A DNA stretch of 64,000 nucleotides from Balanoglossus misakiensis (lineage: Eukaryota > Hemichordata). Shown in pieces: positions 39,901 to 58,700 of this stretch (positions are counted from its first letter, which is position 1; each line of letters begins with the position of its first letter). The stretch spans positions 8,742,001 to 8,806,000 of the forward strand of contig CM082576.2 in assembly GCA_040954595.2 (NCBI GenBank), written 5' to 3'. Under the pieces are notes generated by a model. It saw only the letters and a list, made by a program, of their open reading frames with translations, was not told the DNA's origin and did no database searches. The position numbers and the translations under genes are program-made.

Positions 39901-41640
39901 TTAGAGTATTTGTTATTCATCTGGAACGTGACTGTACCCGCCGCCGATATATGGGGGCGCACCTACGCTACCTACGTGGATGGCGAATACAGCAGCTACC
40001 CTTTTTTCTGTGTCACCACGCCGCCACTGTCAAGAGTAACGGACGCACATTGCCAGCTGGAAGAAGAAATTGCGTGTGTTTTTTCTTGTTGAATGGTATA
40101 GTTTGTTGTCTTTTTCCGCGGATTTGTTTCCTACCCTGGCTAATAACCGTGCGTTGAGATGGTCCCCGTTCCATGCATTACTCGTGTAGGCCGACTCAAT
40201 ATTTTGAAGGGTTGCGCTGTTGAACTTGAGAGAATTCTGATATAGTCACAGCGGTGATAATATTGAACTGTTGTAGTAGTGGGCTAGAGAGTCGGGCATT
40301 TACAGTATTCATCTCTGCCCTGACAGTTTAGGATCACGGAAAATTCCATCATCTTGCAAAACTCAACGACGTGTCTAAGAGTAAGAGTAGGCCTAATAGT
40401 GCAGTATCCCTGTACTGTAATGCGCTTATGCTACTTGGCCATAGACTCGTTTATTTAATCAATAAAACCTTGAATACCGACAAATTGCTGCGGTAGGACG
40501 AGACTGCTGACATCGTTTGTTTCCCACGAGTGAAAAATAAACAGAGCGGACCGTTAATCGCTATTTATACCACCAAGGAATTGTCCAGAAGGAACCTTGA
40601 CACCGAAGGAGTGACTGTGGTGTCTCATACAAACGATGCCGTCTTTTACTTAATACTTCCACCGACCTTTTTTGCACATTTTGACGGCATGATGTTATAT
40701 GTGCACTACGGGATGCTCAGCTTCCGGCGCGTGGGTGCGCGTAATTCAAGTTCATTCATGGGTTTTCGTGTGTGTTCTGTATACGACAGACATCAGCCAG
40801 GGTTTTACGTTCAGTCATCTTACCGAGTTACATACATTTCAAGCAGCGGCGACATTTCAACACGGGTGATAAAACCATAGTATACATTTCTCAGTACAAA
40901 ATGTATATCACCCTATGTTCGCAAACCTCCCCGTAACTCCACTCAATTAATAAAGCACAGAGAATGCTTCACTCATCCCGTATGCCCTGTCCGTCCATTC
41001 AACAAATCTCGTCGGTCGAGTGTACGTGATCGGAGTGAGTTTTATTGCCCAGAAAGCCTGACAAATGTACATAGCGATATTCTGCCCGGCATCTTCACCT
41101 GTCTGCAATGAAAGCATTCAAAACCATGGAGAGAGAGAGAGAGAGAGACACTGACAGTGTGTTTAACCACTGAAGGGGGTCTTGTTCCAGTGAACTCCGC
41201 CTGACATGTAGACCTACGTGATACGCGCGCAAATCGTTTGATTGCAATACAATTATACATATACGAGTACGGGCAAGAAGTCACATGTAACACATGGGTT
41301 TGTCAGGCACACGAAGCCGACGCTTTATAACGTGTTCGTTCCGCTAGGCAACACGCTCGGATTATATGACACAAATATCTCCTACTGTGCCCGCTTACGG
41401 TTTCTCTTACATTTTAATGCCCTATAAATCCCAGTGTCACTGACGAACGCCTGGAACAGACTGAACTTTGAAGATCCGAGAAACACGCGTGCTGAAAAAC
41501 TCTGGGAACTCGGTCGAGACACGAAGACTTCCGAAAATGGTTCCGAAGATCCCCGACATGTATTGGTCATTTCCGATTATTTCTACGTATGCGCAAATGC
41601 TAATACATGTGTCAGCTTTGCAACACCCACGCTTTTGTAT
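36920..41640. other. Intergenic region, no supported gene
   Basis: It holds a short CA repeat (38,767-38,784), a C-run near 38,823, and a GC-rich block at about 39,340-40,060 whose open frames on both strands resemble nothing I know. The GC-rich block might be regulatory DNA for the P450 gene. A GA repeat lies at about 41,129-41,148. Confidence 0.5.
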
Positions 41641-41650
41641 GATTTTAGAC

Positions 41651-41660
41651 TATAAAAAGA
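41651..41660 (+). promoter_or_regulatory. Candidate TATA box of the P450 gene
   Basis: TATAAAAAGA lies 235 bp upstream of the P450 start codon. That distance leaves room for a 5' UTR of about 200 bases. No other core promoter motif is closer. Confidence 0.4.
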
Positions 41661-41885
41661 GAGCGAGACATCTACCTGTATGTATTGTATTTGGCGATCG
41701 GACGAATGTTAAACAGCTAGCAGTGCTTCCCAATTTTTCTTTCTCCAACAAAAAGCAGATCTTGAGTCGAAGAAACTTTTTCCATCATACTGTTAAAAGT
41801 TGCCAGACGGCGAGGCGCCGGCGGTTTGTTTCTTATCGAAAAAAAAAAACTTTCTCTCACTCGTCCCATTTGTACGCTCATCACG

Positions 41886-48108
<6,223 letters not shown>

Positions 48109-51100
48109 GCTTTCCCTTGCCACTTTTCAGAAGAAGAAAAAAACAACACACCAACATTTTTATTATTTATTACTCTATTTATTACTAATTTAAAAGATCT
48201 GAAATATTTCATCAGTCATATCAAACATTTGTATGTCTATATATAGAAATTCTAGTGTCTCTCAATTTGCTGGAACAACTATTTATAAATGGATTAAGTG
48301 AAGTACTTTAACATTTCAATACCTAGTTATATTATCAGAGATATCAAATTTTATCGACAGACATCACTTTTGTATATAACACTTTGTACGTGTAAGCAAT
48401 ACGGTATATACGACCCCAGAGGTTCACATTGCAACGTTGTGATGCACGCATCTTTCGCCAGGTTTCAATGTGGCATTAATTTGTTTCCAAAGCAGGTGAA
48501 ATTTCAAACACTTAGTGTGTAGATGACTGATATCACAAGTATTGGGGGGAAAGTGTCCTATAAATGGGATCGCTTGCGTGGCTCTCAAAATTTGTAAATA
48601 CGTGTACCCAACTGTATTAAGAAACAAATACTTTCATGATAAACACTGCAGTGTAACAGATCTGATGACAGATCTAGATCATTTTTACAAAAAAAACGTC
48701 TGGTCTATTTCCATTTTTTTCTGTGCTGTTTAAAGTCTCAGAAAGCAAAAACAAGTCGAAGGCCGTGCAGCAATACAGGATAGAGGTCCGACATTCCTTT
48801 CGTGTGATATCAGTAAAGGTGGTGAGAAATGTTGACACAGACGAAGCAGGCAGGTGTCCTGCATCGTGTCATGTTACTCTCTGATTGGCACTCGGCAATG
48901 TGTCAGTATCACATTTACAAGCATTTTTCAAAAACCAAAGATTGTGAGTTACGCAGCATTACAGCTCTCTCTGGTCTTACAGATTGTCATCAAATTAAAT
49001 GGGGGTTTCATTTACATTTATATGTACATTGCAGTATTCAATGCAAAGTTTAACATATTTCTGTTCAACAGAACCGTACATGCCGCACGTTTGCAAACCT
49101 GGCACAAGAATCTTTAGTCTATTTTTCGTCAAATATAAATAAATTCTTTATATTTTCGTTTATTCAAAGAAGCTGCTTAGATCGCTGGTTTCCTCAAGAT
49201 CTTCACGGCCAGATGTATTCTTTTTTGTCACCAATTTGACAATAATATGTGTTTGGAAAGATTACATTAATCTCATTATTTTTTTATGGCTGACATGAGT
49301 GTCAAGGTGGCTGGTGTATTCCTGAAAACACCCTCAGGAATCGACTGAAGATCTTGTGATGTGGATAAAATACGTCACATGCCAAAGATGGACCAGGTGT
49401 CTTATAGTGACGAGACAATACGACAGTGGTTAAAGTTTTATGCACGAGTCCCGCTTACTTTTTATGGGACTCGTGTGTCTTGAGCTGTCAGGTTTTTCGC
49501 AGAACATCTGTATATTTCAGTTCATATTAATTGATCTCCAGTCAGCAGAGAATGAGAAAGATCTCGAGTCATCTCAGCTATGCCTATACAGAAAAGAAAA
49601 AAAGAAACCGTGCAGCAAAACAGTGTGACAGACGAAGTGTAGATGTACTTTTATGTAGAGTTCACTCAGGGGTCGCACTGTTAGGCGTGTGCGCATAAAC
49701 ATGTGTTGGCGCAGGGTGTCTGCGAATCAGGACAAAAGTCAAATGCAGGCCAGTGTGTTCTTTCTCCTGAACAGCATTCAGCAGAAAATTCACAATCCGG
49801 GCGGATAAACCTGGCAAACGTTAGCTGTTCGTTTCTTTTTTAGAAAGGAGTGAGCAAAAACCACATTAGAAAACGCCGAAACGGTTTTCGTAGAGGGCCT
49901 ACGCCCTGATTGATGGTGTTAAAGTATGTACACCGTTCACAACAGATCGTGAAATGGATGGAGTATGGAGTTGAAATGCGAGGAATTCTTGGCAGGGATG
50001 AGGGGTAACTTGATGAAAGCCAGATAGCCAAGCAATGCCAAGAAGTAGGTCACACACTTCAGCTAAGATACATTTGTATAAAAGTGAACCACTTGCTTAA
50101 TACTTCTGGTCTAGTTGATGAATAAAGTATGTTTAAAGGGAAAATGAAAGAAATTGTCTCCTGGTGCTTGAATATCCACACAGACATATTAAAGGAAATC
50201 CACATTGAAATCTTGTTACTGTCATTGGCAAACACAGAATTTCGGAGGCTGTTTTTTGTAATCGGACACCTTCTGGTTGCGTGAACTGTGCTAAAATTAG
50301 CAACCCCTCCCCCACAAAAAATACTAGGAAAAAAACAACACGTGGAAACGGCAGCTATTCTTGGCATCAATTGCGTTTAAACACCATTCAACCACTGGTG
50401 ATTTCACGTTAACGATTGCCAATATGACTTCCGTAGTCAGGATGCGTAGTTCCCCCGATCTAGGACGTCTGTTGAGTCAATGGGGAGTTTTTATATCTTG
50501 ATGGATGATAACTGATATAATCTTCCATTCCACACTCAATGTACGATGATCCGAACGGGTGAACGTATTTGCCATGTCTTTTAATCTTTCAAAATCTACT
50601 TTTTAAGTGTTCTCAAAAGGGTCACCACTCCAGTTTATGCAATTCAAGGCTGTGAATTTAACTAATAATGGTTTTAAAAAATGCTGAGTCAGCATATTTT
50701 CATCAATGGCTTTTGTATGGGCCAAAACATGTTTCATCTCAAAATTAAGCGCTGTGACCATATGATTTCATCTGAGGAATGTATTTAATTTCTTTTGACT
50801 GAGCTATGTGCAAAATTTCACGAAAATGACAACAACAGAAGTGAGCTTCCTGACATATTTTCAATGTAATCCAATGGGAAATAGACAAATGTCATGTTCT
50901 TATAGATGATGAACAGAACTACAAAGATAATTGTGCATAATCACCGACGGAACCCACACACCATTTCAATTTCATTAACACCGGGCAGTTTAATTAAGCC
51001 AAAGTACTGGCTGACTAATATCACTTTCCATTTGAAAAAAAGTAAGTACAGTAGGCGACAATGACACAATACCCACTTGTAAATTAATGCATTTAGGTTG

Positions 51101-54100
51101 AATCTTACGAATAGGACGGAAGCACGCCTGGAATGAAAGAGTGCCAAAAAGAAGCCTATCAATGGAAAAGGTCGCTGACAGTGCATTGCAGGGACCAGGG
51201 AAATGCCGATTGCATAACAGTTTCTACAGAAAGATCCCCCCAGTAGACTCAGACTGTTGTTCTGGCTTATTTACATGTACGTCATTCGTCTCTTGTGGGG
51301 GGTCCTTTTTCTCCTCTCTGTCTCTTTTGAAAGCTTGCATAGAACATGAAGTTTGTCATCTGAATATTAGCTTACACAAAATGTCCAGTTTTTCATCTTC
51401 AAAATATACATCCGCCTGGTGCAGGTGCAACTCAGGGCCACTCCCACTGGCTGCAAAAGCTGCCACCCTCGCAAGTGACAATTGTTCTTTGCTGCATGGG
51501 TAGGGGTCAAATACTTAAAATCAGTGTAAAATTAGCTAATAATTAACAGATTGTCCACACATATCAGCCTTTAATATGCATATTTTGAGAACACTAACAT
51601 CAGCTACTCTTCATGTACAAAGGCTAAAATGTGAATGAATTGACTATATACTGACATCATTTGCACACACAAAAATTACATGACATAGCAACATGTACTT
51701 TCTATTATTTATACTATTTAATTTTCTTCCATGAAGAAATAATTGAACATACTAAGGCATTTGAAGACATGCATTGTAAGAATAAAATTACAGAACAGAT
51801 GTATATCTGGTGAATTTTGGATGAGTGCTGTTCTGCTATTGAGTTGACGAAAAGCCTGCAGATATCTCATCATTGTGCATGATGGTTTTACAAATACGAG
51901 TTGCTTGCCTTCGACAGAATATTGATCAGACTTCCCCCTGGACAGAATTTCGATTAAGGTAGATTATGCCTTGGAAATGCGAATCTTAAACTTTTTCTCA
52001 CATTTCGCTCAAGGAAACATCAGATTATTCTCTCATATTGAGAACAAAAATAGGGGGGTAATCGCGCGCAATTTTGAATGAGAGAGCGAAATTTTCTCAA
52101 ATTTGAAGTTCAAAATGGCCGCCAATCTCTGTGACTTATTCTATGTGAACACCATGTTTTCTTCTTGGTTTTCAAAAAGACTCCTTGCGCACTTTAATAT
52201 AGTTTGAATATAACACAGAATTGAATGGTTTGAATATCTCTTTTCTGAAAATTTGTCCCTGAGGTGCATCCTACCTTAAAGGGACTGCGAACTCATGATA
52301 TACTGTAGTTTTTTCGTGGTCAACTAGGTCACAGATTCAGATTTGTGCTGATGATGTACTGTAAATCACTGTCAGCACATTTACAAGTTTATCCACAACT
52401 GCTCTAGCGGCATGAGTCACTGTTCATGACTTCTCTGAAGCAGTCTCATCACACACACGTGGTACGCATAATTGTACTCGAACAACCCGGTACAATTAGT
52501 GAAGGTAGTACCGACTGCACTTCAGCACACATCAATGGAAAGAAATTTAACAGCCATGCTCTGCCTCTGATCAGAATTTGAATTTCTGAAAAACAGAATA
52601 TGATTAAAAGGGGTAGTTGACTTGATATTTATCATAGGGTACTTCATTCGAAAAAGACTTCTTTCCTTCGTGAATTCTTGAAAACAGGTAACGTAATGCT
52701 GCTTTAATATAATTATGTGAGCCAGGACTGATGTGTCTGAGGATTTCTATTTTCAGGAGAGAAATAACTGATAGTCCAATTACCGAAGAATGAGTCTTTA
52801 AAGTGGTTGACTTGCATGGGGCTTTAAATTGTTTGACTCATCCATGAGAGAAATCTATTTATATGAAATGAAACATTAACACCTTTTTTATATATAATTG
52901 GGACATGATGACAGCTTCTTTTAAACAATAAATTGGGACATGACACGGTTACTAACCGTGGACATGATGACTAATGTCAAGATGTGATAAATCCAAACAC
53001 AAGAACATTGTGAAGATTAGCCAAGAATACGTTAACATTTGAAAATCCAGAATTGGTAATAACATAGCTAAATCATTCAGTATTGGGGTGTGTGTCATAT
53101 TACCCGCTAGTGCAAATCTCTGAAAAAAGCAAGGCACTCTATTCAATCTATGACTGCCCGTTAAGCTTTTAAAACTGCATTTCGTGTATTTTACAGTTGA
53201 TTAAAGTGAACAAGCTTAAAAATAGACGTGACGACACAGGGCTTTTTATCATGCAAATACTTTTACTCCACTGATGAATGAAAACTGATGATGTCTATTT
53301 TCCACGCCAATATGTTGAAGTGGGGAGTATCAGCAGATGCTGAATAAGAACGTCATTTGCTAAATTATCTTTCTTTTTATAGACGACACATGCATTGATG
53401 AGCTCCTCCATTCAAAGTTTTCATGAATATTTCAGGCACTACACGAAAATGTGTTATAATATTATGACACAACCTTCACAAACAGGCTGTTATTCACTGT
53501 CCAGCCTTTATATCTCTTACATCTTGCAAGTGAATAAACATTCATCTGCAGATTTCATGGTTGGATATGCACATCTTACGGATAAACACTCAAGTGGACA
53601 TAATTTTCTATTGTCTGTTTGGGAAAAATGTAGATTAACAATTTTTGACTATGGCGTCAAAAGAGTTAATAGCACTGCATGGAAAATCAATACCAACAAA
53701 TACCTTCAGTGTGTTCAATAGCATGCTTTATTTTGCAGTCATATGAGAAGTTCAAAACCTGATAATAATTTAATGAAAAGGAAACTTGACAATGCTGAAT
53801 TTAGGACTTGTAAAGATACAAGTTAAATAGACTTCAGTTCTTGTGTGTGGCACAAGAAATATTTACAACACAATCTACATGTATGGTATCAAGCCTTCAT
53901 TAATATCTTTATTTTTCAGATGTAACTGATCTAAACCGTCTAATCTGACCTTTACATGTATATTTGCCCTTTCACTTTCAGTACTTGTAAAAGCAGCCCT
54001 AGCCTTACTCATTGCAGCCCCCCAAAAATATGAAATCTGCCCAAAGATTTCAAAGACTTTCTAAAATGTCTGTCTGACGCTTTTCTACTTCATACTGAAT

Positions 54101-55740
54101 ATACCTCACATTTATGGCATTTGCTCAACAACAAGAAAATAACCATAGTTAGATGCTGGAAGGAAAATATTAATCTCCATGATGATATAATATGCAAACT
54201 TGCTTAAATCTTGTGACAGGTTTCACGAGGATTACACCAGAACTGCCTTCAGACGTTGACTTGAGCTTTTCAGACGTTTTTCCGACGCACATGAAAAATT
54301 CACGCAGAGACCGCGGGGTTTGTCGGGAAGTCATGTTTGCTCCCAATGTTCCAGTTACGTTGCCTTATTAAATTATGATCCTGAAAAAAGCCTTTCCTGT
54401 CAAACAATTCAAAGCGCACTTAATGGGGATGTCTGGCGCTCTGATGTATTTGACGCAATCTCGATCGCCGGCCGCACAGGCAAGAAATACATGTCCCCAT
54501 TGTGTGCGGGGCACGCTGTGACGACATGCCACTGTGCACACACTTGCTAAGGCGTTTGCGTCACAAATTGCGGTTCTTCTTGTAACAGGCAATGAGTCAC
54601 TTTAACTGACTGACGTCATCAAAGCCGAACCGCTGAACGAACGCGTCATCGCGTACTTTGCATCACTTGAAGTCCGTCATACTTTTTTTTTGAAACACCA
54701 CTTGTTGTGGGGCATCAACTTGTGGATTCCACATCCAATGACATCACTTCCCCCCGCCAGCAGCACAAATTGATTCGCCATATCCTTGTTCCTGTTGCAG
54801 TTTCTGATCAAACGCTGCGCCCGGCCCTCACCGCATTGTCAGTCTTCATTCCGTCTAAACGTCATTTCCCGCGTAACGTCTGGATCGCAATGCTAGCCCA
54901 CCGCAATTACAGAAGCCTAAATTGTTCATTAAATTAGAAAAATGACGTTTCACATCCGATGACCGAGAAACGAAATGGAGCAACCCACTTCAGTACACTC
55001 AAACTCAAAAGGTCTGGTCGACCGCCCAGGTTATGAAATTCTGAATAAAGAATCTGACAATGTGATCTGGGTCCCGTAATAACAGGCACAGAGTTACTCA
55101 CAAAAAGGGGGCATGTCTTGTGCCCCACACAATTCTTGTCAGAATATTCCTCCTCTGATTATCAGTTGAATTTCTTCTTTGTGGCGGTGTACCTTTCCAT
55201 GTACTGTGGAGACACAATTAATAAAGAGGGCGTTCGTTACGAGGATCATAAATCAGGGAAAAACCGAAAATAGAAAAGTGTGACTCAAAACATGTAATCA
55301 AAAGATAAAACATCCGGATCACTCTCTCGGGTCGGACAAATTCCTCACAATGACGCAGGTCTTGCCTTTAATCCCCATTCCCCCTCTCTTTATCGTAATA
55401 ACGCCGCCATTCCCTGATCACGTTTTTTGTGAAAGTAAATGTGTCAAGAAAATAGAGGTAATTTTTCATGGGATAATTTCCTCTGCAGTGAGGTGTAATA
55501 ATTCAGAATTAAGTTTGCAGAAGTCAATATTTTAATAGCCCTGATATATAACGTGGGTAGTCGGCAAAAGAAGTATAAATGACGGTTGCATATAAAGAAC
55601 TAAATTGTAAATCTATCAAACTATTTAGCCACATCACCGAGTAATAAAATATGTTTTCTTTTCATATCAGTACATGTACATGTGCATCGAAGCAGCACTC
55701 CGTATTTGTACTCTTCATTAAAACTCATGACTATTATCCT
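48109..55740. other. Intergenic region between P450 and LRRC57 (convergent 3' ends)
   Basis: AT-rich sequence with no recognised gene. The P450 3' UTR starts here; the first canonical plus-strand AATAAA I find is near 49,137, about 1 kb downstream. LRRC57 has a candidate ATTAAA on the minus strand near 55,536. A TTAA-flanked repeat-like element lies at 51,958-52,275, and a small perfect hairpin at 52,944-52,960. Confidence 0.5.
51958..52275. mobile_element. Candidate TTAA-flanked miniature element (318 bp)
   Basis: TTAA at 51954-51957 followed by GGTAG mirrors CTACC followed by TTAA at 52276-52279. TTAA targets are typical of piggyBac-like and Kolobok-like transposons. The inverted ends are short (GGTAG, then diverging), and no coding sequence is inside. 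Confidence 0.35.
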
Positions 55741-58700
55741 CTAATGTTCAGTATTTGACGTTTCAAGGGTAAAAAATTGGTAGAATTTCTGTACCTTATC
55801 GTAACCTTCCATGTGATGAAACTTCTTCATTTCAAAGAGATTTCCGTCCAACGAGAGCAGAGACACCTGCGAATCGGTAAGCAGCTTGGTTGGGATGGAG
55901 TCAGCCTGCAGACAGTTCTCCTCTATCCTCAGAACCTTCAACCGAGGACACTGGGCAAGACACTCCGATATCCTGGAAATCTGGAAAGAAAAAAAAAACG
56001 GAATCCTCAGATTGGGGATTGACATGGTTAGTAATCTCTTGCAAAATGCTAATGCTTCTTTGCGAGACGATGTCGTCTTTGAATTTTTTCTACATCATTT
56101 CCAGGTTGGTTTAAGAGAGGGAATCTCTTTTCTTTACGTTAGCCTAGCCGTTGATAAATGCACTGACTGCGTCTCAATCAAAGGAAACGTTCTTACAGTT
56201 GAAAGCTGAATGGACACTTGAATTGGAGTTTAATTTTCTCAGCTACCACCCTGAAGTGCCACTTTTAATTCCCTCCCCTCTCTCGGTTCACAATGAGAAT
56301 GGTAAATTTCATTCCTCATTCAGCTGCAATCAAAGTGCACTGAACACTCAGCGTGACGAATGGCTTTTTATAAAGTTGGATTGATCACAAGATTGAGGCG
56401 ATTTACTTTTAAATGGGGAATAACTATTGGGCAAACACTTAAAACAAGACGTCTAAAGGCCAACAATTGTTATGGTCTATCAGTATGTTGAAATCAATTG
56501 AAAACACAACACAGCATTAACTCACATAGCAAGGTATAATGCAGCAACTGATATTACCGACTGGATGCCTGCAGTAGCCTCTCTCTTTATGGGGAAAAAG
56601 TCACTATCATTTGACATAAATTTGGTTATTTTATTTTGATAGGTTATAAGTTGCTCTATTCAATGAAACATTGATCTGTTGTCATGGCCGATTTCACAAA
56701 CTAAACATGAACATTATACATTAATACTTCCATCTTTTCATTTTTGGTCAGTACCAAAAATTATATATTGCAGATGCATTCTCATGTTAGTACCTATGTA
56801 CAGATTGTGGACTGGGTTGTAACTGTTCATTTGGCATGTTTCACTGGGAATTATGTCAAACAATGTGTATAGACACACAATCACTTTAAAAACTGTACAC
56901 TATTCTTCTGTCTGCAAAACATACAGTGATATAACTCACACTTCAAGGTGCGTTAATACAATACTCCACATGTTTAACCGAGTGGTGTTGGTTTATGTGT
57001 TGTTCTATGCCCCATTCATCACACCGCCACATTTTTCTTTCTTTCTTTATTTTCTTATCGGAACTGATGTCACAAGTAACCTTGCATTGTCTGGCTTGCT
57101 TCAGGCACAAAGGCTCAGTTACATGATTAACTCTTTATGGAATCCCGACCACTGCAGACAGTCACTCAGAAGAATGTCAGAAATTTAATTATGTACTATT
57201 TTATTCTGTGGCAAAAAAAACCTGTATATTTTCTTTGTTTAATGGCACAAGTATTTCTTTTTATTAAAAGAGCTACTTTATCAATTGTTATTTATAAAGG
57301 GCATGCACTCTATGACTCTGCCAAATCCTGTCTGAATGAAATACTCAAATCAATGTGATATGACAAGAAAAACTAAAAGAAGTTGGCATTCATTATGTAC
57401 TGATAGGCACGTAATCACATGTAAAACACCTATTAAGCCTTTAATGCGATATTCAATTTTCCCTTCTTTTAAATCAATTATTGAAAGCACATGTTAAACA
57501 CCTATTAAGCTTTTATTGTGATATTTAATTTTCGCTTCTTTTAAATAAATTATTGAAAGCGCTGTTTTTCGGACGGTATTACACGGATTTTTGCAAGATC
57601 CCCCCCGATTTCATGTTCTCTCTTTCTCTCAACGAAACAATAAACAACTTTGGAGAGGGAATATTTGAAATGATCCGTTTAATGGGGGCAATATGCTGTG
57701 GAGCCGAAAATTCATTCTTGGGTGAAATCGGCCTGGAACAAATAAATCTACTGTTTCATTCTCTGGCGGGCCACATGTATCTACAGGAAGTCGGCTGTCA
57801 AACACAACCCTGGAAAATCTGTCAAAAGGAGGAAAAAAAAGTTTGAGCTCTTTAATCAGGCCGAATCACTTCAGTCTCCCATTGTGTTCTTTGATCGCGC
57901 CAACAAGTGTGTGAACTATTGCACGGAATCATTCTGATGATCAAACAACGGCATTCTTACACACCGCTCTCATCATTACTGGCACCAAGCTCCGCACCAC
58001 ACAGGAAGAGATTTTTTATTTTCTTTTTTTGAAGGAGTCATAAAAACTCGTCTGTTGTGGAAACCTTTTGATCCAACAAGGGGGCGGGGAAATCGCAGCA
58101 CAATGGTTGGCAGATTTACAAATTGCCTTCTTTGATGTCCAGAGGAAGTGGTGCTGAAAATATGCTGTGAGCAACAGGTGTGTTTATGAAGTTCGACGGA
58201 TCAATAAAGCCACTGTGCACGCATAGAATGGCACCCTTCATCATCGGCTCCCATCGCACACTATTTTTCTATTATTCTCATAAAAAAAACAAAAACAACC
58301 TCAAAGGTTCTATTCAGCAGTGAAATTCTTAAGGCATGCCGTAACAGAAAAAGATTTTCAAAAACTGTGACGAATTCAACAGGGGATTTGGGGGTTTATT
58401 TTGATTTCTTTTTCCCTTCTTTGTCTGAGAAAAGTTGATTGGCACCGCTGACTATTTTGTTCACGGGTGGCACTGTTTGGGAAAAATATGGCACTTCCTG
58501 CCGGGGTGCATCAGAGTTTTCTTTGACCGGTTTAAAGTAGGACACCAATACGGAGGTACAATGGTACCGATTCTTTGTCCTGTTTTGACTTTTCTATTGC
58601 CCACTTGTTGATCTCTTCTGGACAATGTCTGCTCTGGGTTGCCTGAGGATTAGAGAGAGAAAGCTCACGATGTATATTGCCACACTGCAGCAATTAAGAG

